Below are positions 27,908-35,260 of a stretch of DNA of 64,000 bases, in pieces. Made by a program: the position numbers and the translations under genes. This DNA comes from Lysobacter sp. S4-A87 (lineage in GTDB: Bacteria; Pseudomonadota; Gammaproteobacteria; Xanthomonadales; Xanthomonadaceae). The notes beneath the pieces were generated by a model. The model had not been told where the DNA came from. It was given only the letters and a program-made list of their open reading frames with translations, and did no database searches. The first letter of the stretch is position 1; every line of letters begins with the position of its first letter. The DNA is taken from the NCBI RefSeq assembly GCF_022637455.1, contig NZ_CP093341.1, positions 3,100,001 through 3,164,000 of the forward strand, written 5' to 3'.

Positions 27908-28090
27908 ATGAACATCCGCAAGCCTCTGTTCGCCGTTGCCCTGACCGCGCTCGCCGGTTCCGCGCTCGCTGCCCAGCCGGCCACCACGCCCGCCGCGCCG
28001 GCCAAGACCTCCGTCAGCAAGCACAAGCACGCCACCAAGGCCGAGACCAGGAACGCCAACCAGAGCAAGCCCGGCGAAGCCAAGAAGTAA
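27908..28090 (+). CDS. Small secreted basic protein
   Basis: 60 aa. A clear signal peptide (MNIRKPLFAVALTALAGSALAAQ, cleavage expected after ALA) leaves a mature peptide of about 38 residues: an Ala/Pro/Thr stretch, then a Lys/His-rich tail ending GEAKK. Low complexity, no cysteines. It is followed 35 bases later by a strong terminator and precedes a two-component system. Function unknown; it could be a periplasmic metal- or polyanion-binding peptide. Confidence 0.7.
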   Translation: MNIRKPLFAVALTALAGSALAAQPATTPAAPAKTSVSKHKHATKAETRNANQSKPGEAKK

Positions 28091-28125
28091 CCGTCCCCCT
28101 CCCCGGAGCCCGCATGCGAGCGGGC

Positions 28126-28166
28126 GGATACCCCGTCGAGCCGCTTCGACGGGGTATCCTTTTTTT
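28126..28166 (+). terminator. Rho-independent terminator
   Basis: A perfect 14-bp stem (GGATACCCCGTCGA / TCGACGGGGTATCC) with a 6-base loop followed directly by seven T. Ends the small secreted-protein transcript, 21 bases before the response regulator ATG. Confidence 0.92.
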
Positions 28167-28186
28167 CGTTGCCGGAGCCGAGCCGC

Positions 28187-28864
28187 ATGCGAGTCCTGCT
28201 GGTTGAAGACGATCCCCACACCGCGGCCTTCATCGTCAAGGGGCTGCGCGAGGATGGACACGCCGTCGATCATGCCGGCGACGGCAGGCAGGGCCTGTTC
28301 CTCGCCACCACTGAAAAGTTCGACGCGATCGTGCTCGATCGCATGCTGCCGCTGGTCGATGGCCTGGTGCTGCTGCAGACGCTGCGGGGCGCCGGCAATC
28401 CGACGCCGCTGCTGCTGCTGACCGCGCTGGGCGAAGTCGAGCATCGCGTCGAAGGCCTGCGCGCCGGCGCCGACGACTACCTGGTCAAACCGTTCGCCTA
28501 TTCGGAACTGAGCGCGCGCCTGGACAGCATCGTCCGTCGTGTCCGCGACGGCAGCGAACGCGAACCGACCCGCCTGCGCGTGGGCGACCTCGAACTCGAT
28601 CTGCTCGGACGCGGCGCCCAGCGCGGCGACAAACACATCGAGCTGCAGCCGCGTGAATTCCGCCTGCTCGAATACCTGATGCGCCAGGCCGGTCGCGTCG
28701 TCACCCGGACGATGCTGCTGGAAGCGGTCTGGGACTACCATTTCGATCCGCAGACCAACGTCATCGACGTGCACATCAGCCGGCTGCGGCAGAAGATCGA
28801 TCACGGCTTCGAGCATCCGTTGCTGCATACGGTGCGCGGTGCCGGTTATCGGCTGGGCGAATAG
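28187..28864 (+). CDS. OmpR-family response regulator
   Basis: 225 aa. Receiver domain (MRVLLVEDDPHTAAFIVKGL) with phospho-acceptor Asp51 in IVLDRMLP, switch Thr in LLLLTAL and Lys in DDYLVKPF. C-terminal winged helix: LQPREFRLLEYLMRQAGRVVTRTMLLEAVW and TNVIDVHISRLRQKID. It pairs with the histidine kinase starting five bases after its stop. The target genes and signal are not evident. Confidence 0.93.
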   Translation: MRVLLVEDDPHTAAFIVKGLREDGHAVDHAGDGRQGLFLATTEKFDAIVLDRMLPLVDGLVLLQTLRGAGNPTPLLLLTALGEVEHRVEGLRAGADDYLVKPFAYSELSARLDSIVRRVRDGSEREPTRLRVGDLELDLLGRGAQRGDKHIELQPREFRLLEYLMRQAGRVVTRTMLLEAVWDYHFDPQTNVIDVHISRLRQKIDHGFEHPLLHTVRGAGYRLGE

Positions 28865-28869
28865 CGCGC

Positions 28870-30246
28870 ATGAAGATGCGATGGCTGCGCTCCACCAGCA
28901 CCCGCCTGGCGCTGGCGGTGATGGTCTCGTTCCTCGCGGCGTTCGTGTTGCTCGGTGCGGGCGTGTACCTCGCGGTGTCGACACTGCTGCTGCAGGACGC
29001 CCGCGAGCTGGTGCGCACCGATGCCTCCGGCCTGGCCGAGGTGTATCGCGACAGTGGCGGTGCCGCCCTGGCGGATGAGTTGCAGGCGCGCATCGCCGCA
29101 CCCGAGGACCCCGACGCGGTCTACGCATTGTTCAACCGTGGCGGCCGTGCGGTCGTGGCCACGCCAGGCCTGCAGCGCCCTGCCGCGGGTAGCGCGCGCT
29201 GGCTTACTTTCGATGCGGCCGACGCCGGCGATGGCGATGGCCACCGTCGCGTGATCGCGCACCTGCAATCATTGCCTGACGGCAGCACGCTGCTGGTCGG
29301 CCTGCGCCTGCATTCGCAGGACCGTTTCCTGGCGCTGATGCTGCGCACGGCACTGGTGGCGCTCCTGGTTGCGGCAACGCTTGGCGCACTGGTCGGCTGG
29401 CTGACCTCGCGCTGGGTCTCGCGGCGACTGCGCAGCCTGGATGCCACTGCCGAGCGCGTCGGCGGTGGCGAACTGGCGCTGCGGGTGCCACTGGACGACA
29501 GCGACGATGCCTTCGATCGCCTGGCGCGACGGTTCAACGGCATGCTCGACCGCATCGAGGATCTCCTCGGCGGCGTCCGCCACGCCACCGACCATATCGC
29601 CCACGACCTGCGCACGCCGTTGACGCGCCTGCGCAATCGCCTCGAGGAACTGCGCCACCAGTCAGGCGAGCCCGGGCGCGATACGGCCCTCGACGCCGCC
29701 GTGGCGGAAACCGACCAGCTGCTGCGGACGTTCGCATCGCTGCTGTGGCTGGCCCGCATCGAGGCGCAGGCGCCGGCGCAGGACGAGCCGGTGCTCGACC
29801 TGGCGGCGCTGGTCGCCGATGCCGTCGAGCTGTACATGCCCAGCGCCGGCGAACGCGGCATCCGCCTGCAGGCACACCTGCAGCCGGTGCAGGTGCGCGG
29901 CGACCGTGACCAGTTGTTCCAGACGCTGGTGAACCTGCTCGACAACGCGCTCAAGTACGCCCCGGCCGACAGCGCGGTCGAGGTGAGCCTGCAGGCAACG
30001 GCGCAGGGCGCACTGCTGCAGGTCGACGATCGCGGCCCGGGCATCCCCGAGGCAGAGCGCGAGCGGGTTTTCGATCGTTTCCAGCGCTTGGAGTCGCACC
30101 GCGGCTCGCCCGGCAGCGGCCTTGGGCTGAGCCTGGTGCGCGCGGTCGCCCACCGCCACGGCGGCCGCGTGGTGCTGCTCGACCGTGCGCCGGGGCTGCG
30201 CGTGCAGCTGCTGCTGCCGGTGGTGCGCGGCAACCAGGCCGGGTAG
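28870..30246 (+). CDS. Membrane sensor histidine kinase
   Basis: 458 aa. TM helix 1 (about 15-40), a periplasmic sensor region of about 110 residues, TM helix 2 (about 155-180, ALVALLVAATLGALVGWL), a HAMP domain, and a dimerisation domain with phospho-accepting His245 in HIAHDLRTPLTRLRNRLEEL. The HATPase domain has LLDNALKYAP, DDRGPGIPEAERERVFDRF and GSGLGLSLVRAV. It should phosphorylate the upstream OmpR-type regulator. The sensed stimulus is unknown. Confidence 0.93.
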   Translation: MKMRWLRSTSTRLALAVMVSFLAAFVLLGAGVYLAVSTLLLQDARELVRTDASGLAEVYRDSGGAALADELQARIAAPEDPDAVYALFNRGGRAVVATPGLQRPAAGSARWLTFDAADAGDGDGHRRVIAHLQSLPDGSTLLVGLRLHSQDRFLALMLRTALVALLVAATLGALVGWLTSRWVSRRLRSLDATAERVGGGELALRVPLDDSDDAFDRLARRFNGMLDRIEDLLGGVRHATDHIAHDLRTPLTRLRNRLEELRHQSGEPGRDTALDAAVAETDQLLRTFASLLWLARIEAQAPAQDEPVLDLAALVADAVELYMPSAGERGIRLQAHLQPVQVRGDRDQLFQTLVNLLDNALKYAPADSAVEVSLQATAQGALLQVDDRGPGIPEAERERVFDRFQRLESHRGSPGSGLGLSLVRAVAHRHGGRVVLLDRAPGLRVQLLLPVVRGNQAG

Positions 30247-30470
30247 GCGGGCGGGCGTCCGGCGGCGCATCCGGGCCATGCGGACGCGGAAACGGGGCTT
30301 CGTGCGACCGTCGGGCCACCGGCGCAATCGCTGCAGGCGCGGCGGCGATTGACTCAGGCCGTTATCATGGGGTTCCAGCGCCGGCGACAGCGCCTGGGAG
30401 ACGGTTCGATGCGGGCGTCACTGCCCGCCGAGGCCCCAACCTGATTGATGCACACGGAAAAGGTCGCGGT
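30247..30470. other. Native trpG upstream region, now stranded
   Basis: This stretch follows the histidine kinase gene and ends with GGAAAAGG seven bases before ATG 30471, the inferred original trpG ribosome site and start. GTTATCAT at 30361-30368 is a possible -10, without a well-spaced -35. The host-type GC-rich sequence ends at about 30490, where composition changes. Confidence 0.5.
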
Positions 30471-30551
30471 ATGGTCCTGATGATCGATAACTGTCATTAC
30501 CGTTCTGAGCGGTTCCAAACAGTTCGAGAATCAGCAGCTCATTCTTTATAA
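30471..30551 (+). pseudogene. trpG: Severed 5' end of trpG at the left island junction
   Basis: ATG GTC CTG ATG ATC GAT AAC encodes MVLMIDN, matching the first residues of the intact trpG at 44887 (MLLMIDN). After codon 7 the frame continues into island sequence and stops at TAA 30549-30551 after 26 codons. A good ribosome site GGAAAAGG precedes it. The reading is that this is the original trpG start, separated from the gene body by the insertion. Confidence 0.75.
30477..30492. repeat. Left attachment-site repeat (attL core)
   Basis: CTGATGATCGATAACT matches CTGATGATCGACAACT at 44893-44908 with one mismatch. The first 11 bases are identical and probably contain the crossover. Recombining the two copies would restore an uninterrupted trpG. 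Confidence 0.7.
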
Positions 30552-30556
30552 ATCAA
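30543..30556. repeat. Island-end direct repeat TCTTTATAAATCAA (left copy)
   Basis: An exact 14-bp match to 44858-44871 in the same orientation. It lies 66 bases inside the left core repeat. Likely an integrase or accessory-factor binding site; it could alternatively be the crossover site. Confidence 0.65.
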
Positions 30557-30608
30557 TTAGATGGAGTTCCAAATGGTTCCAAGCAGACTTGGGCCATTCA
30601 CTGGGAAA

Positions 30609-30632
30609 CCGGGTACTAAACCGGGTATAATT
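30609..30632. repeat. Left arm-type repeats CCGGGTA
   Basis: CCGGGTACTAAA (30609-30620) followed directly by CCGGGTATAATT (30621-30632). The same motif occurs three times near the right end (44795-44834), with one exact 12-bp match. The second unit contains TATAAT (30626-30631), a perfect -10 for the integrase gene, so integrase binding here would repress its own transcription. Confidence 0.65.
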
Positions 30633-30658
30633 CGGGGCGCGAATCATCGGGGCACCCT

Positions 30659-31882
30659 ATGGCTAAGAGGCGGACGGATTCCTTCTTTCGGAACGAGAAG
30701 GCGGCTGACAAGCCGCGAAAGGTCGCCGACTCCAACGGTCTCTATCTGCTGATTCAGAAGAACGGTTCAAGGTTCTGGCGCTACCGGTACAGCATCAACG
30801 GACGCGAGAGCGTCGTCGCTCTTGGCGACTACTCAGAGATGAGTCTTCAGGCGGCAAGAGAGGCACGAGACGCCGCTCGCAGGCTCGTGAAGCAGGGAAT
30901 CAATCCCGCTCAGCATCGCAAAGCCGCCAGAATCATAGCGTCCGACCAAGCTGCGAATACATTCGAGGCGGTCGCTCGTGAATGGATTGAGCAGCATCGC
31001 AAGGACTGGACCCCGTACTACTTCAAGCAAGTGAGTACAGTCCTCGAACAGGACGTCTTCAGCAAGATTGGCGGTTTGCCCATTCGAGAAGTGAAGTCAG
31101 CTCACTTGCTGGCAATCCTCAAAGAAGTCAGGGACCGGCCTGCGCCCACCATTGCGATACTGATTCGGCAATGGTGTTCGGCGGTGTTTCTCTACGCGAT
31201 TGCCACTCTTCGTGCCGACAATGACATCGCTGCTGCCGTCAAGGGCGCCGTCAAGAAGCCGAAGACACGGCACAAGACGCCACTTTCTCCCGCTGAAATT
31301 CCGCTCTTGATGGAGCGGGTAGAGGCGGCACGGGGGACCGTTCAGGTCCAAACGGCGCTCCATCTTCTCCTTCTCACCTTTGTACGCCCGGGCGAACTTC
31401 GGCAGGCTCAATGGTCTGAGTTCGACTTGGATAGGGCCTTATGGGCAATTCCAGAGGCTCGGATGAAGATGCGCGAAGCGCATGTTGTGCCGCTGTCCAC
31501 TCAAGCAGTTGCGTTGTTGCGGAAATTGCGAGCGGTCAGTGGGTCCAATCCATTGCTATTTCCCAATGTTCGCGACCCGCATCGAGCGATGTCACCAACG
31601 ACACTCAACCGAAGTCTTGAGCGGATGGGGTACGCCAAGGTGTTCTCAGCTCACGGCTTCCGAACAACCGCGTCCACCCTGCTCAATGAGATGGGCTTTC
31701 ACCCGGATTGGATTGAAAAGCAGCTCGCGCATGATGAGCGAAATGCGAGTCGGCGACATTACAACCGTGCGAAGTACGTGCAGGAGAGAACGAAAATGAT
31801 GCAGGCGTGGGCGGACTACCTAGACGGTCTGCGCAGCGGAGACGTTGTCATTCCCATCCATGCGGGACGTCGGCCCGCATGA
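30659..31882 (+). CDS. int: P4-type tyrosine recombinase (integrase)
   Basis: 407 aa. The N-terminal DUF4102-type arm-binding domain (DSNGLYLLIQKNGSRFWRYRYSINGRESVVALGDYSEMSLQAAR) binds arm sites. Next come a core-binding domain and a catalytic domain with the full set of residues: Arg243 (TFVRPGELR), His332-x-x-Arg335 (SAHGFRTT), His358 (QLAHDE) and nucleophile Tyr368 (RRHYNRAKY). It would integrate and excise the island at trpG. It lies 27 bases from TATAAT and overlaps the next gene by ATGA. Confidence 0.96.
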   Translation: MAKRRTDSFFRNEKAADKPRKVADSNGLYLLIQKNGSRFWRYRYSINGRESVVALGDYSEMSLQAAREARDAARRLVKQGINPAQHRKAARIIASDQAANTFEAVAREWIEQHRKDWTPYYFKQVSTVLEQDVFSKIGGLPIREVKSAHLLAILKEVRDRPAPTIAILIRQWCSAVFLYAIATLRADNDIAAAVKGAVKKPKTRHKTPLSPAEIPLLMERVEAARGTVQVQTALHLLLLTFVRPGELRQAQWSEFDLDRALWAIPEARMKMREAHVVPLSTQAVALLRKLRAVSGSNPLLFPNVRDPHRAMSPTTLNRSLERMGYAKVFSAHGFRTTASTLLNEMGFHPDWIEKQLAHDERNASRRHYNRAKYVQERTKMMQAWADYLDGLRSGDVVIPIHAGRRPA

Positions 31883-32679
31883 GATTCTCCGCAAGAACTC
31901 CAAAGTGGGTCAAAGACGAGTTCGAAGCGATATCTGCTGAGTCGTCATCAGATATCCAAGAAATTTTGCGAAAGGTTCTGGATGCTCCCTCGGATTTGAG
32001 CGGGCCTGTATGGCGTGGCCTCGAAAAAAGGGCAATGCAACATCGACTGGGGTCACTTGGAAAGCTCGATGTCCTCGCCAATAGCGTCCGTAAGGGGTTG
32101 AGACCCCGAGTAGGGGACGCGCTGCTCTCCCCAAAAGAGAAGCTGGCAAAAGCAAATCGACTTGCTCGGGCCGCGAAGGAGTTCGCAGAGGCTTGGCGGG
32201 ACATCGGTCCGCTTACGCACGGGCAAGTCGCAATAACCCTTGGCGGAAGGGTGGGCATGGCGGCGTCTGAGATGCTCGGCTTGATTGAGCCGTATGCCAG
32301 TCGCTGGCGCGAGCGAAAACTCGGAGACGATACCGTCTGTGCATCGGAGCGAGTGCTGCTAGATGAGGCTTTTCGGCGGATAGACGTAGTAGCGGATGCG
32401 GTCGCGGAAGGGGCGAAAGTTTGGGCCCGTACGAAAGCACCTCTCGACAAGCCCAATCATCAGAATGCGGACAGACTTTGGTTCATTCGAGTGGTAACGG
32501 AATCATTCGTCTATCACTTCGCCTCCCCGATGAGAGAAGAAGTCGCGGCCCTTACAAAAATTTGGTTTGGCGATAGCAAGCTGACGGCAAATACGTTGAG
32601 CGAAATTGCCAGCGTCGAGGATGCCGAAGCCGTGAGATGGCCGTCTCGCCTCAGTCAAAAACGACCCCCCTCGAAATAG
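31879..32679 (+). CDS. Unknown island protein coupled to the integrase
   Basis: 266 aa from ATG 31879, which overlaps the integrase stop by four bases, so it is translated with it. Predicted mostly helical and soluble, with charged N-terminus (FSARTPKWVKDEFEAISAESSSDIQEILRKVLDAP) and a central LAKANRLARAAKEFAEAWRDIGPLTHGQ. No signal peptide, membrane segment or known motif is recognised. Codon use is AT-richer than the host. It could modulate integration or be passenger cargo. Confidence 0.7.
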   Translation: MRFSARTPKWVKDEFEAISAESSSDIQEILRKVLDAPSDLSGPVWRGLEKRAMQHRLGSLGKLDVLANSVRKGLRPRVGDALLSPKEKLAKANRLARAAKEFAEAWRDIGPLTHGQVAITLGGRVGMAASEMLGLIEPYASRWRERKLGDDTVCASERVLLDEAFRRIDVVADAVAEGAKVWARTKAPLDKPNHQNADRLWFIRVVTESFVYHFASPMREEVAALTKIWFGDSKLTANTLSEIASVEDAEAVRWPSRLSQKRPPSK

Positions 32680-32713
32680 CCCTAGATTCAAGCCATTCTG
32701 TAATCCATAGCCT

Positions 32714-32965
32714 ATGTCAACCACTCCACAACTACGGAGTGAAGAGGACATACGCATGACAAGCACAATGACTGAAGCGGTTGTCTGGCCTCTGGTGCCA
32801 GCCTGTGCCGCCAATGGAATCAGCAAGACACACGCTTTCAAGCTCGCGAAGACTGGTGAACTGGAAACGGTACTCATCGGGTGCCGGCGGTACGTGGTCA
32901 TGGACAGCTTGAGGTTGCTGCCATCCCGAATGACCGGTTCGAAGTCCAAGGGGGGCGCACGATGA
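32714..32965 (+). CDS. Excisionase/AlpA-like small DNA-binding protein
   Basis: 83 aa. The region VPACAANGISKTHAFKLAKTGELETVLIGCRRYVVMDSLRLLPSR has the MerR-like helix-turn-helix plus wing layout of excisionases (short helix, GISKTHAFKL turn, then 'GELETVLIGCRRYV'). Such proteins bend DNA at att sites or activate integrase genes. It overlaps the next gene by ATGA. The true start could be ATG 32756. Confidence 0.65.
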   Translation: MSTTPQLRSEEDIRMTSTMTEAVVWPLVPACAANGISKTHAFKLAKTGELETVLIGCRRYVVMDSLRLLPSRMTGSKSKGGAR

Positions 32966-33426
32966 GCTGGAGCGACTTCTGCACAGACGAGCTAGACGCA
33001 GCGAGATTACACATGACCTGCATCCACGAAGCAGGGCATGCAAGTGTCGCTCGACATCTTGGTTGCTCAGCTTATTGGCGGATATTCGCGTTGCCGGAAG
33101 GGACGTTCAATCCCGAAACGGAGCATCGATGGTTGGGCCGAACTTGGAGTGACGCGGGCGCGTTGGGCATGCGTGCCGAACGCAAGATTGGACTGGCTGG
33201 TGTTATTGCCGAGCACTTGTTCGATGAGCCGGACGCTAGCGCACTCAGCATCTATGACTACATCGGCGATGAAATTCTCATGCCGAGCTTGTCGGACTGG
33301 GACATGATGGCGGGGTATAGCTATCGTGACCTCTGGGAAACTGTGCGGCTCGTTCGGAAGTTGATGCCCCGTATCCGGGCGGAAGTTGATTGCTTCCTCA
33401 ATGATTTCGGGGTGTCCTATGGATAA
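32962..33426 (+). CDS. Small HEAGH-motif protein (M41 peptidase-like)
   Basis: 154 aa. MTCIHEAGHASVARHLG holds His22-Glu23-x-x-His26, the zinc motif of FtsH-type M41 peptidases, but there is no AAA+ domain or membrane segment. The rest includes RKIGLAGVIAEHLFDEP, as in the helix after the motif in M41 proteins. It starts by ATGA overlap with the excisionase-like gene and overlaps the primase gene by eight bases, so the three form a tight unit. Activity is inferred from the motif only. Confidence 0.65.
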   Translation: MSWSDFCTDELDAARLHMTCIHEAGHASVARHLGCSAYWRIFALPEGTFNPETEHRWLGRTWSDAGALGMRAERKIGLAGVIAEHLFDEPDASALSIYDYIGDEILMPSLSDWDMMAGYSYRDLWETVRLVRKLMPRIRAEVDCFLNDFGVSYG

Positions 33427-34522
33427 GTCCCCCGCATTGGAAGTGCAGCTTGACGTGGCGAAGAGGTTTCTTTCTACCCTTGCGCCGGAGGGGGCCATTA
33501 CGTTCCAAACGCTGTGCACTAACAAGGACGCCGTTGCAACGAATCAACAGATGGCGTGGCGATTGAATCGCACAAAGCATGGCTCTCTCGCTGAGCATGC
33601 CGCGACTCTGACTCGCTTGAATCAGAAAGGTGCGTGCGTCTTTGTGATGGTGAACCTTGGGGACGGCAAAGGAAGGTCAGCGCAGAACGTAATGAAGGTC
33701 CGCGCAATCTTTGTTGACCTCGATGGTGCACCGATTGACCCGGTGCTTGCTGCTGCGGTTCCGCCCAGCATCACCGTGCAGTCCTCTCCGGGCCGATTTC
33801 ACGCGTACTGGCTGGTGAAAGGAATGCCGGTGCGAGACTTCAAACCCGCCCAGCAGGCACTGGCTGACAAGTTTGGAGGCGACAAGGCCGTATGTGATGC
33901 GCCGCGCCTCATGCGTTTGCCCGGCTTCATTCATCAGAAGCGTGGCCCAGCGGCCGTGTCAGAGGTCTTGTCCTGTCATCCCGAGCGGATTTGGGATTGG
34001 CCCGCACTCGCGGATGCATTGGAGCTGCCTCGCGGAATGTCACTTCCGGAGCGGATTCCTGAGGGTGAGCGCAACAACAGGTTGTACAAGCTGGCAGTCG
34101 TATCCAACAAGCAGGGCATTCCGAAGGCCGAGCGGCTGCGTAGCTTGCTCACCTTAAACGCAGAACGGTGCAAGCCGCCGCTATCTGAAGATGAGGTGGA
34201 AGGTATCGTGGAGCGAGCGTACAAGGCTGCGCCTGATGGGAAGCTGGAAGTGCCGCTCAGTCTTCTCACAAACCCCCAGTTTCTGGAACTGGGCTGGGGT
34301 GAAAAGCTGTTGCTGTTGCTGACCTACCAACGCGTTCTCGGACGCTCCGAGGCGGAGTTCGCGCTGCCATGGAATGACTTCAAACAACACTTTCCGCGCG
34401 AGAGGACCTTTGGGACTTTCAGAAAGAGGGTCGTGGATGCGGGGTTTCTGAAGGTGACGCGAAACGCAACTAAACCGAAAGATGGAGCAAAGCCGAAGCC
34501 TGCGTTGTACAGGGTGGCATGA
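33419..34522 (+). CDS. RepB-type primase (archaeo-eukaryotic primase fold)
   Basis: 367 aa from ATG 33419. The N-terminal part shows the primase core: VRAIFVDLDGAPIDPV with Asp100 and Asp102 as metal ligands, then ITVQSSPGRFHAYWLVKG with His128, and DAPRLMRLPGFIHQK. A primase C-terminal helical domain follows (EGERNNRLYKLAVVSNKQG...EVEGIVERAYKAA), then a possible winged-helix tail. Plasmids and satellite elements use this to prime their own replication, suggesting the excised island can replicate. No helicase gene is seen. Confidence 0.8.
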   Translation: MDKSPALEVQLDVAKRFLSTLAPEGAITFQTLCTNKDAVATNQQMAWRLNRTKHGSLAEHAATLTRLNQKGACVFVMVNLGDGKGRSAQNVMKVRAIFVDLDGAPIDPVLAAAVPPSITVQSSPGRFHAYWLVKGMPVRDFKPAQQALADKFGGDKAVCDAPRLMRLPGFIHQKRGPAAVSEVLSCHPERIWDWPALADALELPRGMSLPERIPEGERNNRLYKLAVVSNKQGIPKAERLRSLLTLNAERCKPPLSEDEVEGIVERAYKAAPDGKLEVPLSLLTNPQFLELGWGEKLLLLLTYQRVLGRSEAEFALPWNDFKQHFPRERTFGTFRKRVVDAGFLKVTRNATKPKDGAKPKPALYRVA

Positions 34523-34525
34523 GAC

Positions 34526-34544
34526 GGGGGCGCCAAGCGCCCCC
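34526..34544 (+). terminator. Hairpin after the primase gene
   Basis: GGGGGCGC-CAA-GCGCCCCC, four bases past the primase stop, followed by GCTCTCGTTCC. The stem is strong but the tail is only mildly T-rich. Confidence 0.6.
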
Positions 34545-34611
34545 GCTCTCGTTCCGATTCACTGGCGCTGACCGCCAGCTTGAGGCTTTCAGCCGAACCG
34601 GGGGAAACGTT

Positions 34612-34627
34612 AAAAGCATATGCTTTT
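34612..34627. promoter_or_regulatory. 16-bp perfect palindrome AAAAGCATATGCTTTT
   Basis: AT-rich symmetrical site in the island's longest non-coding stretch. Suits a dimeric regulator or replication initiator. The nearest downstream gene starts at 34813. Confidence 0.5.
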
Positions 34628-34812
34628 CAATATGGTGAATTAGGTGCACACAAAGGAATGAAAGGAAGAGCTAAGGGAGGAACGGAATTGCAGTTGAATC
34701 ACCATGATTTATGTGCAAGCTGAGCCTCTTCGCCTCGCATGGTGTCGTCACTAGAGGGATTCATGAAAGACGTCGTAGCAGATAAATATCCATACCAATA
34801 CATGGAGCTGCT

Positions 34813-35157
34813 ATGAAAATTGAAGATATCACTGGTAACAACTTGGGTAGTTCGATGCGCGGTAACTATGCGTCGAGCGCAACAGTCAACGGCTACAACA
34901 CGAAGCGCAATGCGGCCCATCCGGAAGTCGCCGAACTGCTGAATGCCCGGCTAGCCAACATGCTGTTCAACTGCCGGTCGCTGGCACGGGACGAAATCGA
35001 GCTAGCCAAATTCATCATCAATACGCTGGATTTGGACCCGCACTACATCCCAAGCGACACATTGCTCCAAGCAATCCGGTCCATCAACAACAGGCTAACC
35101 GGCAACAACAAGCTTGCCGGTGACAGCCCGTTGCATGGCATCGTTCGCACCGCCTGA
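34813..35157 (+). CDS. Unknown 114-aa island protein
   Basis: MKIEDITGNNLGSSMRGNYASS..., polar N-terminus then a helical segment HPEVAELLNARLANMLFNCRSLARDEIELAKFIINTLDLDPHYIPSDTLLQAIRSINNRL. No signal peptide or membrane helix. GGAG sits about six bases before the ATG. It is convergent with the res gene (end at 35261). Not recognised; size and place fit an orphan regulator or small defence accessory. Confidence 0.55.
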   Translation: MKIEDITGNNLGSSMRGNYASSATVNGYNTKRNAAHPEVAELLNARLANMLFNCRSLARDEIELAKFIINTLDLDPHYIPSDTLLQAIRSINNRLTGNNKLAGDSPLHGIVRTA

Positions 35158-35260
35158 TAAAAGCGAGACGTACAGTGCCGGACCATGGCTTGGCACACGG
35201 CGGAAGCACAATATCCCGGACTCTCGACACACGCCGTTAGTGCCCATTGAGAAGACTCGG

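Larger units (their letters stand above)
34523..34812. other. Island non-coding segment with hairpins and a palindrome
   Basis: 290 bases with no supported gene. Contains the terminator-like hairpin at 34526-34544, a second stem CTGGCG-CTGAC-CGCCAG (34562-34578), and the perfect palindrome at 34612-34627 followed by AT-rich sequence. It could hold an origin or an operator for the gene at 34813. GGAG lies before ATG 34813. Confidence 0.5.

Noticed and set aside
30543-30556. TCTTTATAAATCAA as the actual recombination crossover
   Set aside because: Excision there would leave a second, truncated trpG start 80 bases upstream of trpG; using the trpG-start repeat restores the gene cleanly. Kept as a likely protein-binding repeat; not fully excluded.
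34658-34723. 21-codon frame in the island non-coding stretch
   Set aside because: Too short and without a spaced ribosome site or recognisable peptide.
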